A stretch of DNA of 10,889 nucleotides from the NCBI GenBank assembly GCA_022560555.1, contig JADFSZ010000044.1, forward strand, positions 1 through 10,889, given 5' to 3'. Every line of letters starts with the position of its first letter. Position 1 is the first letter of the stretch. The notes under the pieces are model-generated. The model did not search any database and was not told where the DNA came from. It saw only the letters and a list, made by a program, of their open reading frames with translations. This document shows, piece after piece, positions 1 through 7,745 of this stretch. Both the position numbers and the translations under genes were made by a program. Source of the stretch: JADFSZ01 sp022560555 [NCBI: PVC group bacterium] (GTDB lineage: Bacteria > GCA-001730085 > JADFSZ01).

Positions 1-46
1 AGGACAAATAATTGGCGCTAGCTTATCACAGCTTCACGGTCAGTTC

Positions 47-63
47 AATATAATTCTTATATT
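47..63. repeat. Short AT-only inverted repeat downstream of lnt
   Basis: A perfect 7-bp inverted repeat, AATATAA-TTC-TTATATT, sits 20 bp beyond the lnt stop. The stem is wholly A/T and no T-tract follows it, so it is not a classic intrinsic terminator. It could be a weak processing or protein-binding site, or chance in AT-rich spacer. The remaining bases 1-83 show no start codon with a frame open to the edge in either direction that I can support. Confidence 0.35.
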
Positions 64-83
64 CTCAAACGGTTACCCCTGAA

Positions 84-1634
84 TCACCCTTGGTTTTTCA
101 TCCTTTTTGAGCGATAATATCCAACAAACACAAGTGCAATATAAAGCACCACCCACGGCCAAACTCCAACCTTCTGATAAACTGTTGTGCCTAAGCCGCT
201 TGAGACATCCGCGCTGAGTATTCCCGTAACAAACAGTTCGTTTGATCGCTGAAAAAACGGTTCTCTTTTGTCCTTTTGAATGACCCGAATAACCCTACCA
301 TAGGGATCAATCACGCAGGAGATACCTGTATTGGCCGCGCGCAACACATACACACCATTTTCAGCTGCACGAAATACCGCATGCATCAGATGCTGATAAC
401 TCATAGCCGTATTCCCAAACCAGGCATCATTCGTGAGATTCAGCAAAGCAGAAGCCCCGTTTTTTACCAGTTTACGGGATAACTCCGGAAAAACATCTTC
501 ATAACAAATCAAAGGTCCTAGACTAAATTTTCCGTTAACGAATAAGGCCGGAGAAACTTTTCCCGCGGAAAAATCCTCTCCCGGAGTTACCCTCTTATGT
601 ATTTGCGGGAATATTTTTTTAATCCAAGACGGCACGTACTCACCAAACGGAACTAAATGTATTTTGTCATAGACAAGCGCCTCCCTATCAGCAGAAAGAA
701 CAAAGACAGAATTAAAATAACGCATGGTGTCACCCATAAGACGCCTATCCAGGGCTCCCGTAATCAAGGTAACCGGATGATTCTTAACAAAATCGTTTAA
801 TCGCTTTTTTCTATTTTCATCCGATCGATAATAAAATGGCAACGCGCTTTCAGGCCATACAACAACTTTGACATCTTCCCGAATCAATTCCTTTGACAAC
901 ACGATATACTTCTCAAGAATGGCATCCTTCTTAGATATATCCCACTTTTCATCTAAGGGAATATTCCCCTGGACGATCCCGATTTTTATCGTTTCTTTTC
1001 TGTCTAAATCTATGCTCCCTATGCGGGATTTCCCAAAAAAGACGAGTAGGAGGGATACACATCCCGCAGCCAAGAGAACCTTTGTGACTTTATTTGTCCA
1101 TCTCCTGGTCTTCCATAAAGAACTGAACCCGACCATCAGACAGATGTTCACAAAAACAATCCATGCCGAAACACCATAAACACCCAAAACTGAGGAGAGC
1201 TGAATAACAGACGGATTCAGATATTGCGAATACCCGATTTGTCCCCAAGGAAAACCTGTCAGCACATACTCCCTTAAATGCTCGACAAAAACCCAAATTA
1301 CGGGAACCGCGAACAATACCTCCCACACACCATTTTTTTGATCCGACAAAAAATATTTCAGCCAGATACAGACAGCGCTAAAAATAAATCCATAGAAAAC
1401 CGGCAGGATCAGAATAAGCACTAAGCCCCACCAGGACACTTCAATAATCCATGACAACAAAACCGCGTAAAATGCTAAACCAAAAAGGTAGCCGAAACGA
1501 AAAGAATAGTTAATGCTTTTATTTTTGTGAATTAAATATATCGGAAAGGCGAATGAGAACCAAACTAAAAAATGACAATCATAAGGAGGAAACGAAAGGG
1601 CTGTGAGAAACCCAAAGACTATTGACCACAGCAT
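84..1634 (-). CDS. lnt: Apolipoprotein N-acyltransferase
   Basis: Inner-membrane enzyme that adds the third acyl chain to the N-terminal cysteine of lipoproteins, the last step after Lgt and LspA. The 516-residue protein is full length. An N-terminal membrane domain of about six hydrophobic segments includes '[10 protein letters not shown]' (128-137). A nitrilase-like periplasmic domain runs from about 215 to 480, and a final membrane helix spans about 488-505. The catalytic triad is visible: Glu262 in 'WPESALP', Lys324 in '[14 protein letters not shown]' and Cys377 in '[12 protein letters not shown]', matching Glu267, Lys335 and Cys387 of E. coli. '[10 protein letters not shown]' (398-407) and 'LRAANTGIS' (431-439) are further family blocks. 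The ATG at 1634 lies inside the end of secA, overlapping by 16 bp, with only a weak GGGAA upstream, so translation is probably coupled to secA. Its presence argues for a diderm that sorts triacylated lipoproteins. Confidence is high. Confidence 0.96.
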   Translation of the reverse strand: MLWSIVFGFLTALSFPPYDCHFLVWFSFAFPIYLIHKNKSINYSFRFGYLFGLAFYAVLLSWIIEVSWWGLVLILILPVFYGFIFSAVCIWLKYFLSDQKNGVWEVLFAVPVIWVFVEHLREYVLTGFPWGQIGYSQYLNPSVIQLSSVLGVYGVSAWIVFVNICLMVGFSSLWKTRRWTNKVTKVLLAAGCVSLLLVFFGKSRIGSIDLDRKETIKIGIVQGNIPLDEKWDISKKDAILEKYIVLSKELIREDVKVVVWPESALPFYYRSDENRKKRLNDFVKNHPVTLITGALDRRLMGDTMRYFNSVFVLSADREALVYDKIHLVPFGEYVPSWIKKIFPQIHKRVTPGEDFSAGKVSPALFVNGKFSLGPLICYEDVFPELSRKLVKNGASALLNLTNDAWFGNTAMSYQHLMHAVFRAAENGVYVLRAANTGISCVIDPYGRVIRVIQKDKREPFFQRSNELFVTGILSADVSSGLGTTVYQKVGVWPWVVLYIALVFVGYYRSKRMKNQG

Positions 1635-4531
1635 TTTTTATACTTTTTCCCGCTACCACAAGGGCAAGGATTGTTTCGCCCAACCTTCGGCAACTCCCTG
1701 CGTACAGTGGGTGTTGGGGCATGTGGGTTGGTTTGGACGGCTGCTTGAGATCCTTGACTCTGCGGTGCCATTTGACGAATGGCGTTTGTAGCTAATACAG
1801 ATTCGGGATCATTGTAATTCATCTCATTTTGATGCGGAATCCCTTGGGAGCTCTTGTCAATAAACTGGATGCGAAAAAGATGATCCAGAATTTCATCGTT
1901 GATCTGATTGATCATAATACTAAACATTTCAAATCCCTCATGCTGATATTCGACTAAAGGATCTTTTTGCCCGTACGCACGAAAACCAACCGCGTCACGG
2001 AGTTGATCCATAGCGTATAAATGATCCTTCCACTTCCGGTCAATCGCTGTCAGAATAAGATACCGGATCACATCTCCAAGCTGGTCTTTTCCGATCAAAT
2101 TTTCACGCATATGATATTGATCGATCAGAAGACGGCATATTTCGTTACGAACCTCATCGGCTGTTTTTTTATGAAAACCCTCATGATCCTTAAATCGAAC
2201 AAAGAACTTTAATTGAAGCCACCGATTCAGTCCCTCCAGATCCCATTCGTGAGAATCCTTATTCGCTGATATATATTCGCCGCTGTGATCTTCAACAACC
2301 TGATAAATCACATCCGAGATATATTCTCCCAAAGCCTCCGCATAAAGAACTTCATTACGTCTCTCATAAATAACAGTCCGTTGCTTATTCATAATATCGT
2401 CGTATTTGAGGAGTTGTTTTCGGATTTCAAAATTCCGTGTTTCCACACGTCTTTGGGCCGTCGCGATGGAGCGGGTGATAAGCGGGTGCTGGATATCCTG
2501 CCCCTCTTCCATACCAAATTTCTCTAAAACCCCGGTGATACGATCCGAACCAAAAATCCGCATAAGATCATCTTCTAAGGACAAATAAAAACGGTTCGAC
2601 CCCGCATCTCCCTGGCGGCCGGAGCGTCCGCGCAACTGATTGTCTATCCGGCGCGATTCGTGCCGCTCTGTACCAATCACATGCAGCCCCCCAAGCTCCT
2701 TTACTCCCTCACCCAGAACAATATCCGTTCCGCGTCCTGCCATGTTTGTGGCAATCGTCAAGGATCCTCTCTGGCCCGCACGTTTGATGATGTCGGCCTC
2801 CCTCTCATGGTATTTGGCATTGAGAACCTCATGCGGAATCCGTTCCTTTTTGAAAATTCTTGACAGTCTTTCAGAACTGTCAATAGAAGTGGTTCCTAAC
2901 AAAACAGGGCGCCCCTTTTTATAACATTCCAAAACTTCACGGGTAACGGCCTGATATTTTTCACGTTCAGTTTTATAGATAACGTCTGGATGATTCAAAC
3001 GAATAAGAGGCTTGTTTGTCGGAACAACAATGACATCCAACTTATAAATTTCAAGGAATTCAGAGGCTTCTGTATCAGCCGTTCCCGTCATACCGGAAAG
3101 TTTCTCATACATACGAAAATAATTCTGAAACGTGATTGATGCCAGGGTTTGAGATTCTTTTTGGATGGTGACATTTTCTTTTGCTTCAATCGCTTCGTGA
3201 ATTCCGTCACCGTAACGCCTCCCGGGCATCATGCGGCCCGTAAATTCATCTACGATCGTAACTTTGTTATCAGCTACGACATAATCAACGTCCTCCTTGA
3301 ATACCACATAAGCTTTGATAAGCGTCTCAAGACTATTCAAACGCCGGCTTTTTTCTTCGTATGACTTAAACGCATTTCGTTCTTTTTCATGTTTTTCTTC
3401 ATCCGACAAACCCGCATCCTCCCTGATATTAAAAACGATATCATCAATATCTTCGAGCTGAAACTGATCGGCATATTTCTTGGAAAGCTCATCCTCCCCT
3501 TTCGATGTAAAAACAATCTCTCGCGTACGCTCCTCGTAAGTAAAATATAGTTCATCCTCTAATCGGCTCTTCTCATTCTCCAAACCCTTCGATCCGTAAT
3601 AAAGAGTGGCATCATCAAGTTTTTTCTTGAGACTTGCATTTTCAAGAATATGTTTTAAAAACTTTTTTTCTTTCGGAGAACCACGATGAATGATAAACAA
3701 ACATTCCTTGAGCTTTTCACTGTCATCGGCGTCCAGTGCTTTTTCGAGATCATCCAGCTTGCTTGAAATCACCATTGCCTGTTTACGCACCACCAAATCC
3801 CTAACAAGAGATTTGACTTCATCATAGCAATGTGTGACAGTATCAACCGCACCGGAAATAATCAAAGGCGTTCGGGCTTCATCGATAAGTATACTGTCAA
3901 CCTCGTCTACGATGGCATAATTCAGTTGACGTTGAGCTTTCTGATTTTTGTTGTAAACCATATTGTCCCGTAAATAATCGAATCCGAATTCATTATTGGT
4001 GCCGAACGTGATGTCACACCGATAGGCCTTCTGCCGGTTTTCAGGGGAAATCTCATGCTGAATCACACCGACTGTTAAACCTAAAAATTCGTACACAGGC
4101 CCCATCCAATCTCTGTCCCTCTTTGCCAAATAATCATTCACCGTGATCACATGAACGCCCTTGCCTTCAAGAGCGTTAAGATAACCCGGCAATGTCGCCA
4201 CAAGCGTTTTTCCCTCTCCGGTCACCATTTCAGCAATTTTTCCTTGATGAAGAGCCATTCCTCCCATGAGCTGAACATCAAAATGACGCATATTAAGAAC
4301 GCGCTTGGCCGTTTCACGCACAACCGCAAAAGCCTCGGGCAATAACTCCTCCAAAGACACCCCTTCTTTATGACGGGTACGGAATTCACCCGTTTTTTGC
4401 TTAAGCTCCGAATCGGACAATTTAGAGATCCCGGCTTCAAGCTGATTGATGCTGTCTACGTCCGTTTGAAGTCGACGGATATCCCGACCGCTTTTTGTAC
4501 CGATTATACGTTTTAGAACAGTTTTAAACAT
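1619..4531 (-). CDS. secA: Preprotein translocase ATPase SecA
   Basis: Motor ATPase that pushes unfolded preproteins through SecYEG. The 970-residue protein is complete. NBD1 has Walker A 'TGEGKT' (104-109), '[15 protein letters not shown]' (177-191) and the Walker B 'DEVD' (209-212). The preprotein cross-linking region follows, then '[15 protein letters not shown]' (475-489). NBD2 has '[13 protein letters not shown]' (595-607) and '[15 protein letters not shown]' (628-642). The scaffold and wing regions come next, then a Gln/Pro-rich linker (about 915-945). A C-terminal zinc motif has Cys956, Cys958, Cys967 and Cys968, the form that binds zinc and, where present, SecB. It is about 70 residues longer than E. 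coli SecA; the excess lies mostly at residues 250-326. The start at 4531 is supported by AAGGAG 4 nt upstream and by the usual SecA N-terminus. The last 16 bp overlap lnt. SecA makers often regulate it through an upstream secretion sensor; none is seen here. Confidence 0.98.
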   Translation of the reverse strand: MFKTVLKRIIGTKSGRDIRRLQTDVDSINQLEAGISKLSDSELKQKTGEFRTRHKEGVSLEELLPEAFAVVRETAKRVLNMRHFDVQLMGGMALHQGKIAEMVTGEGKTLVATLPGYLNALEGKGVHVITVNDYLAKRDRDWMGPVYEFLGLTVGVIQHEISPENRQKAYRCDITFGTNNEFGFDYLRDNMVYNKNQKAQRQLNYAIVDEVDSILIDEARTPLIISGAVDTVTHCYDEVKSLVRDLVVRKQAMVISSKLDDLEKALDADDSEKLKECLFIIHRGSPKEKKFLKHILENASLKKKLDDATLYYGSKGLENEKSRLEDELYFTYEERTREIVFTSKGEDELSKKYADQFQLEDIDDIVFNIREDAGLSDEEKHEKERNAFKSYEEKSRRLNSLETLIKAYVVFKEDVDYVVADNKVTIVDEFTGRMMPGRRYGDGIHEAIEAKENVTIQKESQTLASITFQNYFRMYEKLSGMTGTADTEASEFLEIYKLDVIVVPTNKPLIRLNHPDVIYKTEREKYQAVTREVLECYKKGRPVLLGTTSIDSSERLSRIFKKERIPHEVLNAKYHEREADIIKRAGQRGSLTIATNMAGRGTDIVLGEGVKELGGLHVIGTERHESRRIDNQLRGRSGRQGDAGSNRFYLSLEDDLMRIFGSDRITGVLEKFGMEEGQDIQHPLITRSIATAQRRVETRNFEIRKQLLKYDDIMNKQRTVIYERRNEVLYAEALGEYISDVIYQVVEDHSGEYISANKDSHEWDLEGLNRWLQLKFFVRFKDHEGFHKKTADEVRNEICRLLIDQYHMRENLIGKDQLGDVIRYLILTAIDRKWKDHLYAMDQLRDAVGFRAYGQKDPLVEYQHEGFEMFSIMINQINDEILDHLFRIQFIDKSSQGIPHQNEMNYNDPESVLATNAIRQMAPQSQGSQAAVQTNPHAPTPTVRRELPKVGRNNPCPCGSGKKYKKCCGQ

Positions 4532-4535
4532 CCCA

Positions 4536-4541
4536 CTCCTT
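4536..4541 (-). promoter_or_regulatory. secA ribosome binding site
   Basis: The minus strand reads AAGGAG followed by TGGG and the ATG at 4531. This is the strongest Shine-Dalgarno match in the window, inside the 34-bp murJ-secA gap. It suggests that secA is translated independently, unlike its coupled neighbours. Confidence 0.75.
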
Positions 4542-4565
4542 GTCTATATTAAACATCCGTAAATT

Positions 4566-6131
4566 TTAAGCTCTTTTGGCCCTTTTGGCAACTAAAGCTT
4601 CGAAAAGATTTTTTAATTCACTCACCTTAAACAAGCTGCAAAGAGTACCAAAAACAGCCATACCCGCACCAATCGCACCCAAAAGGATCACAACTTGATA
4701 TAAAATACCTGCCCCCTCCCGTGAAAATAATTCCATAAACCCGGAACAGCAGACAGCCATCACACAGGAAATAGCCAGAATTTTAACAAAAACTGTCAGG
4801 ATCTTTTTATCATCAAGATTGTTTAATTTTTTCTTGAGTGCTGCCAAAAGAAAGAAGGCCTGAAAAGATGACGATAAGCTCATAGCCAGAGCCAGTCCGG
4901 CTCCACGCATATGACGCATTAAGATGAGACTAAAAACGATATTCATGAGCATACCCACGCATGAAAAGATCATCGGCCGCTTCGTATCCTGCATGGCATA
5001 AAAAACCGGGGTCAGAATCCTTATCGACGCGTAAGCCACAAGCCCAAACGCGTAATACATCAGGGCCTGACTTGTCAAAAAAGTTGAATGTTGCCCAAAA
5101 GCTCCGTGTTCAAAAAGAACACGGACAATCGGACGGCGTAACACAATCAAACCTGCCATCATAGGAATCGTCAACAAAAGAACTTGACGCATACTGAATG
5201 AAAACGTTTCACGCAGTTTGTCGAAATCTTTACGTGTCGCTTGACGTGAAAGCTCCGGCAAAATGACCTGCCCCATCGGCGTCGCCACAATTCCCAGAGG
5301 CAGTTGAATCAAGCGCTCGCTAAAATAAAGAGAGGACTGAATCCCCACACCCAGAAAATGCGCAATCACCCTCGTGATAAACACATTGATCGGCACAATC
5401 GCCGTGCCGATAACAACCGGGATAAATAAGCGGGCTATCTTTCGAACTCCGGGGTGATGCCGATTAATGCGAAATTTAAAAGAAACCTTAAAGCGGCGAA
5501 GCATGGGAATCTGCATGGCCATCTGCACAACTCCAGCCCCAAGTATACCCCAACAAACAATCCAGATCTTTTTCTCAAGACTCCAATCAGACACAAACCA
5601 GAGACATCCTAAAGCCATGATCCAAAAAACGTTTAAAACAATCGGGAAAAGCGCCGGGACTGTAAAATGACGAAATGTATTTAATATTCCCATAAACACG
5701 GCCGCAAGGCATATAAAGATCACATAGGGAAATAACACGTATGATAACTCAAACAACAGCCTTGTTTTTTCATCAAGGTGAAAATATTCCAGAAAAATGT
5801 AAATGATGACAAACATGGCCATCACGAGCACCGTCAGAATCACAACAACACTACTAATCACAACGGATATCAGCTCCCGGGTGCTTGGCTCATTTTTCTC
5901 TTCAAGCGATTCACTCAAAACCGGAACAAGAGCCGCGTTCAAAGCCCCTTCTCCAAAAATCCTTCTCACCAAATTCGGAAGCATAAAAGCTCCGATAAAA
6001 GCGTCCCACACCATACCTGTGCCAAAAATCCACGCGGATCCAATGTCGCGAATCATCCCCAATACACGACTCGCCATTGTCGCGAGACTGATAAACCCGG
6101 CAGATTTCAGGATTTTTTTATTGGATGACAT
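4566..6131 (-). CDS. murJ: Lipid II flippase MurJ (MviN family)
   Basis: Inner-membrane MOP-superfamily transporter that flips the peptidoglycan precursor lipid II to the outer face of the membrane. The 521 residues are dominated by hydrophobic segments, as expected for about 14 transmembrane helices, and the length is normal. Signature stretches are 'SRVLGMIRD' (21-29), 'WDAFIGAFMLPNLVRRIFGEG' (residues 42-62), 'MGILNTFRHFTVPALFP' (147-163), 'SERLIQLPLGI' (271-281), 'FEHGAF' (340-345) and 'FYAMQDTKRP' (377-386). By alignment from memory to E. coli MurJ, the essential charged residues Arg18, Arg24, Asp39, Arg52 and Arg270 correspond to Arg22, Arg28, Asp43, Arg56 and Arg273, all present. The start at 6131 gives an N-terminus only four residues longer than the E. 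coli one. It sits 34 bp before secA, so both are probably in one transcript with lnt. Confidence is high. Confidence 0.95.
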   Translation of the reverse strand: MSSNKKILKSAGFISLATMASRVLGMIRDIGSAWIFGTGMVWDAFIGAFMLPNLVRRIFGEGALNAALVPVLSESLEEKNEPSTRELISVVISSVVVILTVLVMAMFVIIYIFLEYFHLDEKTRLLFELSYVLFPYVIFICLAAVFMGILNTFRHFTVPALFPIVLNVFWIMALGCLWFVSDWSLEKKIWIVCWGILGAGVVQMAMQIPMLRRFKVSFKFRINRHHPGVRKIARLFIPVVIGTAIVPINVFITRVIAHFLGVGIQSSLYFSERLIQLPLGIVATPMGQVILPELSRQATRKDFDKLRETFSFSMRQVLLLTIPMMAGLIVLRRPIVRVLFEHGAFGQHSTFLTSQALMYYAFGLVAYASIRILTPVFYAMQDTKRPMIFSCVGMLMNIVFSLILMRHMRGAGLALAMSLSSSFQAFFLLAALKKKLNNLDDKKILTVFVKILAISCVMAVCCSGFMELFSREGAGILYQVVILLGAIGAGMAVFGTLCSLFKVSELKNLFEALVAKRAKRA

Positions 6132-6203
6132 ACGAAAAAGCTTCGCTTCCAGTTTCCAGTTTAAAGCAAAATACAGTTAAACAAGTATAAAAAACTATTA
6201 ATA
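6132..6203 (-). promoter_or_regulatory. 72-bp intergenic gap with possible internal promoter for murJ-secA-lnt
   Basis: This is the largest gap between genes in the window and is AT-rich at its udg side. On the minus strand it holds TATACT (6189-6184), a good match to a -10 box. The best upstream partner, TTGAAT, is 20 bp away, which is long, so the promoter call is weak. Nearer the gene is a tandem 7-bp repeat (plus-strand TTCCAGT twice, 6147-6160). A 4-bp stem AAGC/GCTT (6138-6148) is too small to be a terminator. The only ribosome-binding candidate, GGAAG, lies about 14 nt from the murJ ATG, further than usual. Confidence 0.25.
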
Positions 6204-6866
6204 CTACTCATTCAATAATTTCCTTATGAGTTTCATGTCTTCCCACACGGGACGTTTCATGGCGGGATTGCGCAAGAGATAGGCAGGATGATAGGTTGGA
6301 ATCACAATCGTGTCTTGGCGATGAAACACTTGGCCGCGAATATGTGATATGGTCTCCTCCGTCCCCAAAACCGTTTTAGCCGCGGGAGATCCAAGAGTGC
6401 AGATAATCTTCGGCTTAATATAATTAATTTGTGCCTCCAAATACGGATGACATTTTTCAATTTCATGAGGAAAGGGGGTTCTGTTTTGGGGCGGTCTGCA
6501 TTTGATCACATTGCATATATAAACATCTTTTCGGTTTAGTCCGATTGACTCAATGATCTTTGTCAAAAGTTTCCCGGCCCTCCCGACAAAGGGAAAGCCT
6601 TGAGCATCCTCATCCGCCCCCGGAGCCTCCCCCACAAACATCAAATCAGCTTGTTCATTGCCGTCTCCAAATACAACGTTATTTCGATTTTCGCACAATT
6701 CGCATTTCCGGCAGTTTAGAACATTTTTCTTTAATTTCTTCCACTCCGCATCATCCGCCTTTGCCTCTTTTGAATCCAGATGTATGGGCAGCACATCTTG
6801 CATACCCATCATTTTCTCATTTTCCAAAAATCCTTTAAATCGTTCTCGTATATCCAAATCACTCAT
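6204..6866 (-). CDS. udg: Uracil-DNA glycosylase, family 4 (4Fe-4S)
   Basis: Removes uracil from DNA, the first step of base excision repair of deaminated cytosine. This 220-residue protein carries the family-4 pattern. Four cysteines suited to a 4Fe-4S cluster are Cys52 and Cys55 ('NCRKCELC'), Cys123 ('NVIKCRPPQNR') and Cys139. Motif A is 'GEAPGADED' (79-87), followed by 'GFPFVGRAGKLL' (90-101). Motif B is 'HPAYLLR' (193-199), with His193. About 50 residues precede the first cysteine pair; this charged N-terminal tail is longer than in the compact thermophile enzymes I remember, which start only about a dozen residues before it. The start at 6866 overlaps the nnrD stop as ATGA, so translation is probably coupled, and no clear ribosome binding site is visible. 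Older annotations call this group 'phage SPO1 DNA polymerase-related protein'. The family call is firm; activity on uracil is inferred from the family. Confidence 0.92.
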   Translation of the reverse strand: MSDLDIRERFKGFLENEKMMGMQDVLPIHLDSKEAKADDAEWKKLKKNVLNCRKCELCENRNNVVFGDGNEQADLMFVGEAPGADEDAQGFPFVGRAGKLLTKIIESIGLNRKDVYICNVIKCRPPQNRTPFPHEIEKCHPYLEAQINYIKPKIICTLGSPAAKTVLGTEETISHIRGQVFHRQDTIVIPTYHPAYLLRNPAMKRPVWEDMKLIRKLLNE

Positions 6867-7741
6867 TTTTTCACACGTTCATATTTTTTTAAGACCGTTG
6901 GCAGCACTTCAATCAGATCCCGCGCAATCAACCCCATCATTCCCTTTTGCTTCACAGACTCTACACCAGTCTGTCCATGAATAAAAACTCCAAGAACACT
7001 AGCCTCAAAACCATCCATACCCTGCGCCAGGAAACCGCCGATGATCCCTGTTAACACATCCCCGGTCCCTGCTGTCGATAGCCCGGGATTAACGGCATCA
7101 TTAACATAAACACGCTCTCCGTCCGAAACAACCGTCGGCGCTCCCTTGAGAACAACCGTGATTCCGTGTGTTTTTGCAAAAGAGAAAGCGCATTCACCAG
7201 GATTTTTATGTATGTCTTCTTTTGGTATACCCGTTAATTTCTGAAATTCTCCCGGATGCGGTGTCATCACACGGCTCTTCCCTTTCAACAAAGCCTTGTC
7301 CCCTTCTAAAGCCGCTAAAGCATCCGCATCCAGAGCCATCGGAATACTTAAACTCGGAACGAGTTTTCTGACAAGATTCGATGTTTCAGCATGAGTTGAC
7401 AGCCCCGGGCCAATCGCGATTGCGGAAATATTTTTACTATAAGCATGAATTTCTGCGAACGCGTCCAAATTAAGAGATGCTTTATCTGTCTCGGGCAAAG
7501 AAAGTTTAACCGCTTCCGTGATTTGAGAGTCCACTTGAGCAACGAGGGAAGCGGGACATCCCAGCGTCACATAACCGCACCCGCTTCTCAAAGCCGCCAT
7601 CGTAGAAAGAACAGATGCCCCTGTTAATCCAAGGGATCCCGCAATCACCAACAAATGCCCGTAGGTTTTCTTATGACCTTGAGGAATCCGTTCCGGAATA
7701 TTTTCTAAAATTGATTTAATGTCAATGGTTTCAGGTTTCAT
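6863..7741 (-). CDS. nnrD: ADP-dependent NAD(P)H-hydrate dehydratase, stand-alone
   Basis: Dehydrates the damaged S-hydrates of NADH and NADPH (NADHX, NADPHX) back to the working cofactor, using ADP in bacteria. The protein has 292 residues with the ribokinase-like fold signatures of the YjeF C-terminal family. These are 'YGHLLVIAGSLGLTGAS' (27-43), 'AIAIGPGLS' (108-115), 'ALDADAL' (136-142), 'TPHPGE' (160-165), 'VVLKGAPTVV' (196-205) and 'STAGTGDVLTGIIGG' (222-236). In the last motif Asp228 is the expected catalytic base. The open frame extends upstream to 7822, but that would run 77 nt into the GH94 gene; the ATG at 7741, 4 nt after the GH94 stop, puts the family's start at a natural place. 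No strong Shine-Dalgarno is seen, which suggests coupling. The NnrE epimerase domain, often fused N-terminally in bacteria, is absent. Its own stop overlaps the next gene by ATGA. Confidence in function is high. Confidence 0.93.
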   Translation of the reverse strand: MKPETIDIKSILENIPERIPQGHKKTYGHLLVIAGSLGLTGASVLSTMAALRSGCGYVTLGCPASLVAQVDSQITEAVKLSLPETDKASLNLDAFAEIHAYSKNISAIAIGPGLSTHAETSNLVRKLVPSLSIPMALDADALAALEGDKALLKGKSRVMTPHPGEFQKLTGIPKEDIHKNPGECAFSFAKTHGITVVLKGAPTVVSDGERVYVNDAVNPGLSTAGTGDVLTGIIGGFLAQGMDGFEASVLGVFIHGQTGVESVKQKGMMGLIARDLIEVLPTVLKKYERVKK

Positions 7742-7745
7742 ATCA

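Noticed and set aside
57-83. Release-factor-2-like frameshift signal (AGGGG ... GTTTGAG) just after lnt on the minus strand
   Set aside because: The site is GTTTGAG rather than CTTTGAC, no RF2-like peptide precedes or follows it, and the shifted frame stops after a few codons.
6138-6148. Possible terminator hairpin AAGC-GAA-GCTT followed by Ts before murJ
   Set aside because: The stem is only 4 bp and it lies within 20 bp of the murJ start, more likely part of the leader.
5803-6180. 125-codon plus-strand open frame opposite the murJ start
   Set aside because: It is antisense to the conserved MurJ N-terminus and low in family-like features; the Ser/Thr/Ile-rich product is typical of a shadow.
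6190-6202. Palindromic TATTAATA followed by a T-run after the udg stop
   Set aside because: It is A/T only and has no loop, so it cannot form a stable terminator hairpin.
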